This document shows positions 8,605 through 16,385 of a stretch of DNA of 64,000 nucleotides, piece after piece (the first letter of the stretch is position 1; each line of letters starts with the position of its first letter). Below the pieces are notes generated by a model. The model made no database searches. It saw only the letters and a program-made list of their open reading frames with translations, and was not told the origin of the DNA. Made by a program: the position numbers and the translations under genes. Origin of the DNA: an uncultured Collinsella sp. (lineage in GTDB: Bacteria > Actinomycetota > Coriobacteriia > Coriobacteriales > Coriobacteriaceae). The stretch covers positions 62,001 to 126,000 of the forward strand of contig CAUDNY010000005.1 of the NCBI GenBank assembly GCA_958450865.1. Direction: 5' to 3'.

Positions 8605-9333
8605 TTACTCGGCCTTGGGCTCAGCGGCCATCTCGGCCTCGGAGACCTGCTCCTTGCCGGAGCCAGCGAGGCAGGCGTCAGCCATGAGCTCGCACATAAG
8701 GGTGACAGCAGAGATAGCGTCATCGTTGCAGGGGATGCCGTACTCGACCTCGTCGGGATCGGAGTTGGTGTCGATCAGGGCGACGACGGGGATGTTCAGG
8801 CGCTGAGCCTCCTTGATGGCGTTCTCCTCGCGCTTGGTGTCGATGACGAAGAGAGCCTGGGGCAGACCCTTCATGTCGCGGGCGCCACCGAGGTTGGTCT
8901 GGAGCTTGGTGAGCTCCTTACCGAGAACAGCCTGCTCCTTCTTGGGCAGAACAGCCATGCGGCCGTCCTCGACCATGGCCTCGAGCTCCTCCATGCGGTT
9001 GATGCGGGAGCGGATGGTGACGAAGTTGGTCAGCATACCGCCGAGCCAACGCTGGTTGATGTAAGGCATGTTGGCGCGCTCAGCAGCGTTCTTGACGGCC
9101 TCCTGGGCCTGCTTCTTGGTGCCGACGAACAGCACATTGCCACCCTTGGCGACGTTCTTGACGAAAGTGTAGGCCTGGTCGGCGTCGAGGATGGTCTGCT
9201 TGAGGTCAAGGATGTAGATGCCGTTGCGCTCACCGAAGATGAACGGCTTCATCTTGGGGTTCCAACGACGGGTCTGGTGGCCGAAGTGGCAGCCGGCCTC
9301 GAGCAGGGTGCGGATATTAATCTTGGTAGCCAT
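8605..9333 (-). CDS. rpsB: 30S ribosomal protein S2
   Basis: Small-subunit protein S2, 242 residues. Recognised by the N-terminal LLEAGCHFGHQTRRWNPKM, the IYILDLKQTI strand and the conserved RWLGGMLTNF and DTNSDPDEVEY GIPCNDDA segments. The C-terminus is a short Glu/Ala-rich tail. ATG at 9333 with AGGAGG upstream. It is preceded by a consensus-like promoter (9475-9503) and a leader of about 135 bases, and followed by tsf, the usual bacterial pair. Confidence 0.97.
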   Translation of the reverse strand: MATKINIRTLLEAGCHFGHQTRRWNPKMKPFIFGERNGIYILDLKQTILDADQAYTFVKNVAKGGNVLFVGTKKQAQEAVKNAAERANMPYINQRWLGGMLTNFVTIRSRINRMEELEAMVEDGRMAVLPKKEQAVLGKELTKLQTNLGGARDMKGLPQALFVIDTKREENAIKEAQRLNIPVVALIDTNSDPDEVEYGIPCNDDAISAVTLMCELMADACLAGSGKEQVSEAEMAAEPKAE

Positions 9334-9468
9334 GTTAAACCTCCTGTGGTTTGCCTCCGCGCGGGGTCATCCTCCAAAACCAACCCGGACATGTGCTACC
9401 AAAGCCCGGGCACCACGGTATGAAGTAGCCGCGCGTGCGTGATAAAAACATGTTGCCGTGAAGCAACC
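9334..9468 (-). promoter_or_regulatory. Structured 5' leader of rpsB-tsf (candidate S2 leader)
   Basis: About 135 transcribed but untranslated bases between the predicted start site and rpsB. It can form a small GTTGC/GCAAC hairpin near 9442-9457 followed by a T-run, a CCCGG/CCGGG hairpin, and a long-range CGCGCGG/CCGCGCG pairing close to the ribosome binding site. S2 is known to autoregulate in other bacteria through its leader. That this one does is inference. Confidence 0.4.
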
Positions 9469-9474
9469 CGATGA

Positions 9475-9503
9475 ATGATAGCAGGATTGCTTCTTCCTGC
9501 CAA
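9475..9503 (-). promoter_or_regulatory. Sigma-70-type promoter of rpsB
   Basis: On the minus strand, TTGGCA (9503-9498), a 17-base spacer and TATCAT (9480-9475). Both elements match the consensus at four to five of six positions, and nothing upstream but the end of xer competes. Confidence 0.7.
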
Positions 9504-9552
9504 CCCGCAATCAAAACCACACACCTGAGTGCGGAGCGGGACGTCCCAGCCA

Positions 9553-10473
9553 CTATTCGCCTCGGGGATGGGCTTGAGCCACGGCACGTTTAAGCCGATC
9601 GGGTGTGAGATGCGTGTAGATCTGCGTCGTGGACAGGCTCGCATGACCCAGCAGCTCTTGAACCGAGCGCAGGTCCGCGCCGCCCTCGAGCAAGTCGGTC
9701 GCAAAGGTATGGCGCATCGCATGCGGGGCGATGTCGGCCGGAATGCCGGCGAGCGTCGCCAGCATATGAAACCGCCGCCTGAGCATGGCGGCACTCATGC
9801 GATTACCGCGCGCCGATATAAGCAGCGGATGCGGCCCGGTAGCGAGGTCACGGCGCTTTGCCTGAGCGAGCAACTCCGGCCTCCCCTCCTCGATATAGAG
9901 GCGCGTCACCTCGAGCACACGACGATACAGGGGGACGATACGTTCCTTGCCCCCCTTGCCCCACAGGCGCAACGTGCGTTCGGACCAAGCGATGGACTCC
10001 ACATTGAGTGCTGCGAGCTCAGAGATACGGGCGCCAGATGCATAGAGCAGCTCGAGCATCGCCGCATCGCGCAGTCCCGCAGGCGTCGATGTATCAGGCG
10101 TCTTGAGCAGCGCCTCCACCTGTTGGGTCGTCAGCACACCGGGCAGATCGCGCGGGAGCTTGGGCGAGGAAATTGCCGAGACCGCATCGCCCTCGACAAT
10201 CCCCTCGGCAGCCATCCAGCGATAGAGCGATCGGATAGCCGACAGGTGCGCCGCAAGCGTTCGGGGAGCCACCTGCTCACGCGAAAGCTCGGCAAGATAG
10301 CGACGAATGGTGCGCACGTCGGCAGCGAAAGCATCGATATCCTCGCGCTCGCACCAGGCAGCAAAGCGCTCCAGCCTCGAGCCATAGGCCGTCACCGTGT
10401 TGGGAGAAAGTCCCTCGACGCGTGCGATATAGGCGATAAACGAGTCGACGGTGTCGTACAGGTCAAAGGCTAT
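9553..10473 (-). CDS. xerC: Tyrosine recombinase, XerC/XerD family
   Basis: Site-specific recombinase likely to resolve chromosome dimers at dif. The catalytic set is complete: Arg in ASGARISEL, Lys in GKGGKERIVPL, HxxR in HAMRHTFAT, His in LGHASLSTTQ and Tyr in QIYTHLT. The first standard start in frame is GTG at 10395 (280 residues), but coding similarity to XerD continues upstream (FDLYDTVDSFIAYIARVEG) to an ATA at 10473-10471, nine bases after GGAGG. That ATA overlaps the trmFO stop as ATAG. I therefore extend the call to 10473 (306 residues) as a probable non-canonical start; the GTG version would lose the first helix of the core-binding domain. XerC versus XerD cannot be separated here. 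Confidence 0.85.
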   Translation of the reverse strand: MAFDLYDTVDSFIAYIARVEGLSPNTVTAYGSRLERFAAWCEREDIDAFAADVRTIRRYLAELSREQVAPRTLAAHLSAIRSLYRWMAAEGIVEGDAVSAISSPKLPRDLPGVLTTQQVEALLKTPDTSTPAGLRDAAMLELLYASGARISELAALNVESIAWSERTLRLWGKGGKERIVPLYRRVLEVTRLYIEEGRPELLAQAKRRDLATGPHPLLISARGNRMSAAMLRRRFHMLATLAGIPADIAPHAMRHTFATDLLEGGADLRSVQELLGHASLSTTQIYTHLTPDRLKRAVAQAHPRGE

Positions 10474-11807
10474 GACCGGTCGCCTCCAAACAGATCGGGG
10501 CGAGTGGCCAGATAGGCATCAAGGGCCTCGAGCGCACGGTCCGCATAGGCCTGGTAGCGGTCGCGCTTGCTGCGGCGCTTACCATCCTCGAGTGGCGGCA
10601 CCAGGCCAAAGTTGACATGCATAGGCTGATAGCCCACGGTGGCAGGATCGGTCGCATAACCCACGAGCGCACCCAGGGCGCCCACACGCGGCAACTCGAC
10701 GCCCGCGGCACCGATAGCCTCGGCATAGGTGTTGAGCGCCGCGAGCAGACCTGTCGCCACGGCTTCCATGTACCCCTCGGTGCCGGTGATCTGACCGGCC
10801 AGGCGCACGCCGGTACCGGGCACGGCAAAGGTGCCATCGAGCACGTGCGGGGCATCGACAAAGGTATTGCGGTGCATGACACCGTAGCGGAAGAACTCAG
10901 CGTTCTCCAGGCCCGGCACCATATGGAAGACGCGCTTCTGCTCGCCAAAGGTCAGGTTGGTCTGGAAGCCCACCAGGTTATAGGCGGTCTTCTCCTTGTT
11001 CTCGGCACGCAGCTGAATCGCCGCCCAGGGGCGACGTCCGGTACGCGGGTCGGTGAGGCCGACGGGCTTCATGGCACCAAAGCGGATGGCATCCTTGCCC
11101 GTGCGCGCGACCTCCTCGGCGGGCTGGCAGGCCTGGAACAGATCGCCGCCCTCAAAGTCTTTGAGCACCACGCGGTCGGCCGTGGTAAGCGCCTCGATAA
11201 AGGCCTCGTACTCCTCCTTGTTGAGCGGAGCGTTGAGATAGTCGCCGCTCCCCTGCTCCTCGTAGCGCGACTGCGAGAACAGCACGTCCATATCGAGCGT
11301 GGAGGCATCGACGATCGGCGCCGCGGCATCGAAGAACGCAAGGGCGTCGCCACCGACGAGCTTCATGACCTCTTCGCTCAGCGCAGGTGAACACAGCGGG
11401 CCCGCGGCAATGACCACGTGGCCCTCGGGAATCTGCGTGACCTCGCCGTGCACGACCTCGATATTGGGACGAGCGGCAACTTCGGCCTCGACAAGCTCGG
11501 AAAACTTGACGCGATCGACCGCTAAGGCGCCACCGGCGGGAACAGCCGCGCGATGGGCGCAATCGAGCAGAACTGAACCCATGCGCTCAAGCTCGGCCTT
11601 CAGCAAACCAGCCGCGGAATCCGGACGGGTCGACTTAAACGAATTGGAGCAGACGAGCTCTGCCAGGTGATCGGTATGGTGGGCCGGGGAGCTCACCTGG
11701 GGGCGCATCTCGCACAGCTTTACGGCAAACCCGCGATCTGCCAGCTGGATCGCGCACTCCGAACCCGCCAGACCGCCACCGATAACTGTCACCTGATCGA
11801 ACTGCAT
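10470..11807 (-). CDS. trmFO: Methylenetetrahydrofolate-tRNA (uracil-5-)-methyltransferase TrmFO
   Basis: Folate- and FAD-dependent enzyme that makes 5-methyluridine at position 54 of tRNAs. 445 residues from ATG 11807, nine bases after AAAGG. The N-terminal FAD motif is IGGGLAGSECA (9-19). The catalytic cysteine region LVCSNSFKS has Cys53 exactly where the family has it. The middle part shows FDAAAPIVDASTLDMD, and the C-terminus the family motif QPMHVNFGLVPPL. It lies between dprA and xer in one operon, the usual dprA/topA-trmFO-xer-type neighbourhood of Gram-positives. Confidence 0.95.
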   Translation of the reverse strand: MQFDQVTVIGGGLAGSECAIQLADRGFAVKLCEMRPQVSSPAHHTDHLAELVCSNSFKSTRPDSAAGLLKAELERMGSVLLDCAHRAAVPAGGALAVDRVKFSELVEAEVAARPNIEVVHGEVTQIPEGHVVIAAGPLCSPALSEEVMKLVGGDALAFFDAAAPIVDASTLDMDVLFSQSRYEEQGSGDYLNAPLNKEEYEAFIEALTTADRVVLKDFEGGDLFQACQPAEEVARTGKDAIRFGAMKPVGLTDPRTGRRPWAAIQLRAENKEKTAYNLVGFQTNLTFGEQKRVFHMVPGLENAEFFRYGVMHRNTFVDAPHVLDGTFAVPGTGVRLAGQITGTEGYMEAVATGLLAALNTYAEAIGAAGVELPRVGALGALVGYATDPATVGYQPMHVNFGLVPPLEDGKRRSKRDRYQAYADRALEALDAYLATRPDLFGGDRS

Positions 11808-11821
11808 CTGCAAACACCTTT

Positions 11822-12757
11822 CTAATTGACACGTTTTCCATTGTGACCGAAGGGTGTCTGGGCGTGAAGGGCAAACTTGGAGGGCGCATACCTTCCATCC
11901 ATCATGCGCTCGATAAGGCCCTCGAGTTCAAGCGAACCCAAGAGTTTGAGTACGCCGACAGCATCGAGCGAGACGAGCGCCGCGATGTCGTCGACCTTGA
12001 GCGGAGAGGCGATGAGCGCATGCATCACGGTCTGCTGCGTTGAATCCAGGTCGGCAATGCCGGGAGCATCGGGGCGCGAGTAGCGCAGGGTGCCGTAGAT
12101 GCGTGAGATAGCCATCTCGATAGATTCCTCGTCGATGATGCAGCAGGCACCGTTCGCAATGAGGTAATTCGTGCCACGCGACTCGGGCGATAGGATCGAC
12201 CCCGGCACGGCAAGAAGTTCGCGCCCCAAATCCATAGCAGCCTCGGCTGTAGAAAACGTCCCGGAAGGCATACCAGCCTCGGATACAAAGAGGGCTTGCG
12301 ACAGGGCCGCGATCACGCGATTGCGGCGCGGAAAGGCAAACTTGCGCGGACCCATGCCCCACGGAGAGATCGACACGACCGCGCCACCCGTATCAAGCGT
12401 GCGCGTAATAAGTCCCGCGCTCGAACGCGGATAGACCACGTCAGCGCCCGTCCCCAACACCACGACGTGTTTGCCGCCAGCGTTGACCGCAGCCCAACCC
12501 GAGGCCTGGTCGCAACCGACCGCGCCGCCCGAAACTACCGTCACTCCCGCCTCGACCGCCACCTTTGCCGCAAGCTCTGCCACGGCAAGACCATACGGCG
12601 AGGCTTTGCGCGCGCCGATGATGGAGAGCGCGGGCGTCGAAAGCACCTCGGGGTTGCCGCGCACATAGAGCGTCTGGGGTACATCAGAAAGCTCCAAAAC
12701 AGTCTCGGGATACAACGCATCACCTGGATGCAGCTCAAAGGTCCCCTCGGTCATCAT
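11822..12757 (-). CDS. dprA: DNA-processing protein DprA
   Basis: Loads RecA on incoming single-stranded DNA during transformation. About 311 residues, starting at the ATG at 12757 that overlaps the comM stop (AATGATGA, with GAAGGAGGG just upstream). The Rossmann-like core is clear: LSIIGARKASPYG, VVSGGAVGCDQASG, VVLGTGADVVYP and the FPRRNRVIAALS segment. The C-terminus (about 235-300) resembles the winged-helix DML1 domain. With comM and yraN it forms a competence/recombination operon, although no uptake machinery is visible in this window. Confidence 0.93.
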   Translation of the reverse strand: MMTEGTFELHPGDALYPETVLELSDVPQTLYVRGNPEVLSTPALSIIGARKASPYGLAVAELAAKVAVEAGVTVVSGGAVGCDQASGWAAVNAGGKHVVVLGTGADVVYPRSSAGLITRTLDTGGAVVSISPWGMGPRKFAFPRRNRVIAALSQALFVSEAGMPSGTFSTAEAAMDLGRELLAVPGSILSPESRGTNYLIANGACCIIDEESIEMAISRIYGTLRYSRPDAPGIADLDSTQQTVMHALIASPLKVDDIAALVSLDAVGVLKLLGSLELEGLIERMMDGRYAPSKFALHAQTPFGHNGKRVN

Positions 12758-14277
12758 TGGTCCCTCCTTCCCTGATACATCGCCGCCTCGAGCACGTGGT
12801 CCTGCGTCACCTGCTCGCTCTCGGCGACGTCGGCGATCGTACGCGCAATGCGAACCAGGCGCACGATGCCGCGACCCGTGAGATGTGTGCGCTTCGACAG
12901 GCCGAGCACACACTTCTCCGCCGCATCATCGAGCTCAAAGGTCGATACGACGCCGTCAATGGACCGCGTCTCGTCATCCTCGGCCTCGGCATCCGCATCG
13001 TCCATACGGGACTCGCGCCAGGCGCGAAAGGCGCGACCGCGCACAACGTAGTCACGTAACTCGGCCGACGACATGCCCTCCGCTCCCTCGATAATCACCT
13101 GGGGGTCGGGACGGGTCACATCGATCATCATGTCAATACGGTCGGCCAAAGGACCGCGCAGTTTAGACCGATAGCGCTCGACCATCGATGCCGAGCAGCG
13201 GCATGGCACCTCACGGTCGCCCAAAAAGCCGCAGGGGCAGGGATTACTCGCAGCCAGCAGCTGAAAGCGCGACGGAAAGGTAAAGGCCCCGTCGACGCGC
13301 ACGATCCTCACATAGCCGCGTTCGATAGGCTGACGCAGCGTCTGCAGCACACCCGTGGGAAACTCGGCAAGCTCGTCCAAAAAGAGCACGCCGCCATGAG
13401 CCAGGCTAATCTCACCCGGATGCACCGGGCGTCCGCCGCCGATAAGGCCTGCGGTCGAAATACTGTGGTGGGGACTGCGGAAGGGCCGATGACCTGCCAA
13501 TAATCCATCGATGTTCTCGCCCAAGACCGAATGGATGCACAGTGCCTCCTGCTGGTCCTCAACGGAAAGCTCGGGCAGGATGCCGGTCATACGACGGGCG
13601 AGCATCGTCTTGCCCGATCCCGGGGACCCGATCATAAGCAAACCGAGCTCACCCGCTGCCGCCAGCGCCATGCCGCGTTTGGCAACCTCCTGCCCCAGCA
13701 CGTCGGCATAGTCGAGTTCGGGCTCAAAAGTAGCCTCAACACCCTCGGAATCCAGATAATGCCGCGCGGCATCGCCCATGCCGCGAGCAAGCTGAGACAG
13801 ATGGTCGATAAAGCCGCAATCCACGCCCGCAAGCGGCACATGCTGATCGGACCTGCCGGCGATAAAGGACAGCCCCATATCACGCGCCAATAGCTGAAAC
13901 GCCACCTCGCCCTTGACAGGAAGCACCGTACCGTCCAAGCCAAGCTCACCAGCGATAAGACAACGATCGAGGTTGTCACGGGGAATCTGTCCATCGGCCG
14001 CCAATACCGCGATGGCGATGGGCAGATCAAAGCCGCTACCGGTCTTGCGAATATCGCCGGGCGCCAGATTGACCGTAATGCCCGAGCGCGGGATCTCGAA
14101 CCCGGCGGAGCGCATCGCACAGCGAATACGACCGCGTGACTCCATCACCTCCATACTCGGAATGCCGAGCATCTGAATACCCGGAACGCCGCCGGCAAGC
14201 GAGACCTCGACCGTGACGGGAATCGCCTCGACGCCGCGGATGCAGGCCGCGTGAACGGCAAACGTCTCGAACGCCAT
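12754..14277 (-). CDS. comM: YifB/ComM family AAA+ ATPase (Mg-chelatase-like)
   Basis: Hexameric helicase that in competent bacteria extends heteroduplex joints during transformation. 507 residues from the ATG at 14277, which overlaps the yraN stop as ATGA. Residues 1-180 form the Lon-protease-like N-terminal domain (GIPSMEVMESRGRIR, INLAPGD-type stretch). The AAA+ module follows with Walker A GSPGSGKT (217-224), RPFRSPHHSIS, Walker B VLFLDELAEF, and the zinc-like CPCGFLGD/CRCS cysteines characteristic of the family. Upstream in-frame codons exist but lie inside yraN and have no ribosome binding site. Confidence 0.94.
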   Translation of the reverse strand: MAFETFAVHAACIRGVEAIPVTVEVSLAGGVPGIQMLGIPSMEVMESRGRIRCAMRSAGFEIPRSGITVNLAPGDIRKTGSGFDLPIAIAVLAADGQIPRDNLDRCLIAGELGLDGTVLPVKGEVAFQLLARDMGLSFIAGRSDQHVPLAGVDCGFIDHLSQLARGMGDAARHYLDSEGVEATFEPELDYADVLGQEVAKRGMALAAAGELGLLMIGSPGSGKTMLARRMTGILPELSVEDQQEALCIHSVLGENIDGLLAGHRPFRSPHHSISTAGLIGGGRPVHPGEISLAHGGVLFLDELAEFPTGVLQTLRQPIERGYVRIVRVDGAFTFPSRFQLLAASNPCPCGFLGDREVPCRCSASMVERYRSKLRGPLADRIDMMIDVTRPDPQVIIEGAEGMSSAELRDYVVRGRAFRAWRESRMDDADAEAEDDETRSIDGVVSTFELDDAAEKCVLGLSKRTHLTGRGIVRLVRIARTIADVAESEQVTQDHVLEAAMYQGRRDQ

Positions 14278-14762
14278 CACGACACCTGCCAATCGAACGC
14301 GTTGTACTGATGCTCGATCTCGGCGATATGCCCGCCACGAATGGTGACACCCACGGCATCGAAGCGAATCGCCTTGAGCGGATAATGCTCCATGAGATAG
14401 CAACTTGCGATGCGGCGGTAGCGGCGTTGCTTTTGGGCGTCCACGGCCTCCTCGGGAAAGACCCGCGTGCTGCAATCCAGTGCAACGCGTCTGGTCTTGA
14501 CCTCGGCCATCACCACGACATCGTCGAGCTCATCGAGCAGCACCAGATCGGCCTCGCCCTCGGAGCAACGATATCCCTGCTCCAGCAAGGTGTAGCCGCG
14601 CTCGTTAAAGTAATCGATGGTGATCAGCTCACCCAGCATGCCCAGCTCGCGGGGACTGAGTCCCTTGATAAACTCGGGCGTCATCGCCCCGCAGTCGAGC
14701 TCGCCGTTTTCCCAACGCTCCTTGAGCTGCTGCGTCTTGCTCTTTTTGCTTGCGGCACTCAT
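14277..14762 (-). CDS. YraN (UPF0102) family endonuclease-like protein
   Basis: Small PD-(D/E)XK-fold protein whose cellular role is not established; it is usually next to rnhB, comM or dprA, as here. 161 residues from the ATG at 14762 with AAAGGAG five bases upstream. Residues about 1-45 are a charged extension absent from the roughly 120-residue standard form. The nuclease signature is then visible: RELGMLGELITIDYF, GEADLVLLD and VMAEVKTRR, giving the acidic and E-x-K residues. First gene of the operon running to xer; it is preceded by the rnhB terminator. Confidence 0.88.
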   Translation of the reverse strand: MSAASKKSKTQQLKERWENGELDCGAMTPEFIKGLSPRELGMLGELITIDYFNERGYTLLEQGYRCSEGEADLVLLDELDDVVVMAEVKTRRVALDCSTRVFPEEAVDAQKQRRYRRIASCYLMEHYPLKAIRFDAVGVTIRGGHIAEIEHQYNAFDWQVS

Positions 14763-14860
14763 GGGGTCTCCTTTCCCGCACGCTGCATTGCCCCGATGAT
14801 GAGGGCACCTTTCATGCGGGTAAGTACCGGAAGCAAACCAAAAGCTGACCAAATGCCGTC

Positions 14861-14903
14861 AAAAAACGGGCCGTACGCAACAATGGTGTTGCATACGGCC
14901 CGC
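14861..14903 (-). terminator. Intrinsic terminator after rnhB
   Basis: A long stem, CGGGCCGTACGCAACA with TGTTGCATACGGCCCG and one mismatch, closing a short loop, followed in the minus direction by TTTTTT. It lies just before the yraN operon. Confidence 0.9.
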
Positions 14904-14925
14904 TACCAGCAGGTTTATAAAACCC

Positions 14926-14942
14926 CAGAGGTCCCTGTCTCC
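14926..14942. repeat. Degenerate copy of a short intergenic motif (related to 55532-55548)
   Basis: CAGAGGTCCCTGTCTCC agrees at 13 of 17 positions with CAAAGGTGCCTGCCCCC, the reverse complement of 55532-55548. Both lie beside an intrinsic terminator. Two copies only, so this could be chance. Confidence 0.3.
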
Positions 14943-14951
14943 ACAATTGAC

Positions 14952-15740
14952 CTAGAAAAGGCGCTCAGTCTGCAGAAAGTTTCCGCAAAAGCTCACGCGG
15001 TGCAGTGGACAAAGTCCATGTTTGCGAATGGCGTCGATATGCTCGGGGCTTGCATAGCCCTTCGACTCGGCCAGATGGTACTCAGGATACTCGGCGTCGT
15101 ACTCGACCATCATCTCGTCACGTGTGACCTTGGCCATGATGGACGCCGCGGCGATGCAGGCGATTTTGGCATCGCCCTTCACCACATCGCGCTCGTTAGG
15201 AACGGCGCCCAAGGGGTTGCCATCCATGAGGACGCAGTCGGGTTCAAGTCCCGTATCAGCCACGGCGCCCGCAACGGCGGAACGGATAGCACGGGCCATG
15301 CCCATCTCATCGATATCCGCAGGAGCGATATGGCAAAAACCGATCGCCGTCGCCACCTCGGCAATCTTCACTGAGAGCAACTCGCGGCGCGCGGGCGTGA
15401 GCTTTTTGGAATCGTTGATACCCCAGACGCGCGGCTCCATAGGAAGACAGACGGCGCATACCGTCAAAGGGCCGGCCACCGATCCGCGACCCACCTCGTC
15501 GACACCAACGACCACCCCATCGCCGCCAAGCTCATGCATAAGCTCGTACATGTCATTGACGCGCTCGCGCTCGGCAAGCTCTTTGGCATGGCGTTTGAGG
15601 GCGCGTTCACAAGCCTTGATCACCTGCTGGCGCGGGTCCTCGCGATAATGCTCCACGAGGGCGGGAATCTCCTCAAACGTAGCGCTCGCCAACTCACCGG
15701 CAACCTGCGATGCCGAAACCGAGCTCGTCATGTTGGCCAT
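14952..15740 (-). CDS. rnhB: Ribonuclease HII
   Basis: Removes RNA from RNA-DNA hybrids, including single misincorporated ribonucleotides. 262 residues from ATG 15740, seven bases after AAGGAGG. The active-site motif DEVGRGSVAGP starts at residue 81, later joined by LMDGNPLG (third Asp) and the SIMAKVTRDEMM segment with the final acidic residue. About 75 residues precede the catalytic core, more than in E. coli RnhB, and form a helical, charged extension typical of many Gram-positive RNase HII proteins. It has its own terminator on both sides. Confidence 0.95.
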   Translation of the reverse strand: MANMTSSVSASQVAGELASATFEEIPALVEHYREDPRQQVIKACERALKRHAKELAERERVNDMYELMHELGGDGVVVGVDEVGRGSVAGPLTVCAVCLPMEPRVWGINDSKKLTPARRELLSVKIAEVATAIGFCHIAPADIDEMGMARAIRSAVAGAVADTGLEPDCVLMDGNPLGAVPNERDVVKGDAKIACIAAASIMAKVTRDEMMVEYDAEYPEYHLAESKGYASPEHIDAIRKHGLCPLHRVSFCGNFLQTERLF

Positions 15741-15769
15741 ACCAGGCCCTCCTTGCATGCAAATCAGAT

Positions 15770-15799
15770 AAAAAGAAGGGCCACCCGAAGGTGACCCTT
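15770..15799 (-). terminator. Intrinsic terminator after rplS
   Basis: A 10-bp stem (15776-15785 with 15790-15799) capped by a TTCG tetraloop in the minus-strand RNA and followed by CTTTTT. One wobble pair. Confidence 0.9.
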
Positions 15800-15833
15800 G
15801 TGTCCAAACGAGTGGACAGACGCTGCGATCTTC

Positions 15834-16175
15834 TTAGCGCTTCTCGGGGATGCGAGCAGCCTTGCCCACCTTGTCGCGGAGGTAGTACAGCTTGGCGCGA
15901 CGGACGCGACCATGACGAACGACCTCGAGCTTGGCGATCTTGGGGCTGTGAAGCGGGAAGGTACGCTCAACACCGACACCGAAGGACATCTTGCGGACGG
16001 TGAAGGTCTCGCGGGCACCGGCGCCGGCCATGCGGATGACGTCGCCCTGGAAAACCTGGATGCGCTCGCGGTCGCCTTCCTTAATGCGGTAGTGAACCTT
16101 GACGTTGTCGGCGACGCGAACCTGAGGAATGTCCTCGCGGATCTGCTGACGCTCGATTGCGCGGATGTAATCCAT
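15834..16175 (-). CDS. rplS: 50S ribosomal protein L19
   Basis: Large-subunit protein at the 30S-50S interface, 113 residues. Begins MDYIRAIERQQIR with the ATG at 16175 (AAGGAA about six bases upstream); a TTG two codons earlier is less likely. Conserved stretches include VHYRIKEGDRERIQVFQGDVI, GVGVERTFPLHSP and the C-terminal RRAKLYYLRDKVGKAARI. Expressed alone, with its own promoter and terminator, rather than with rpsP-rimM-trmD as in many bacteria. Confidence 0.97.
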   Translation of the reverse strand: MDYIRAIERQQIREDIPQVRVADNVKVHYRIKEGDRERIQVFQGDVIRMAGAGARETFTVRKMSFGVGVERTFPLHSPKIAKLEVVRHGRVRRAKLYYLRDKVGKAARIPEKR

Positions 16176-16272
16176 GTGCAATTCCTTACTCTTCTAGAGG
16201 TGCCGTACCACCTTGGCCGGCACGTAGTTGAACAAACGTATTCGAGTATACACGCGCGGGTTTCTGCTGCAA
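16176..16272 (-). promoter_or_regulatory. Promoter and short structured leader of rplS
   Basis: TTGCAG (16272-16267), a 16-base spacer and TATACT (16250-16245) form a good sigma-70-type promoter. The roughly 62-base leader holds a GTGCCG/CGGCAC hairpin before the ribosome binding site. L19 leaders that bind the protein are known in Bacillales; whether this is analogous is inference. Confidence 0.6.
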
Positions 16273-16317
16273 GAACAATTTTTTACGCAGACAAAAAGAC
16301 AAAACCCGCACATGATA

Positions 16318-16347
16318 ACCGCCCACCTCACGAATGAGACGGGCGGT
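16318..16347 (-). terminator. Hairpin terminator after ppdK
   Basis: A 12-bp stem (16319-16330 with 16335-16346, two wobble pairs) with a TTCG loop in the minus-strand RNA. The following tract (TTATC) is poor in T, so the terminator may be weak. Confidence 0.65.
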
Positions 16348-16385
16348 ATGAAGGGGGGCTACGCTAGACGTCTAAACGCTAAACG

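Noticed and set aside
9396..9794. Minus-strand frame at the start of the rpsB leader
   Set aside because: Overlaps xer and the rpsB promoter; Arg/Cys/Pro-rich with no ribosome binding site.
12758..12913. N-terminal extension of the dprA frame
   Set aside because: Arg-rich shadow of the comM end; the ATGA overlap with GAAGGAGGG fixes the start at 12757.
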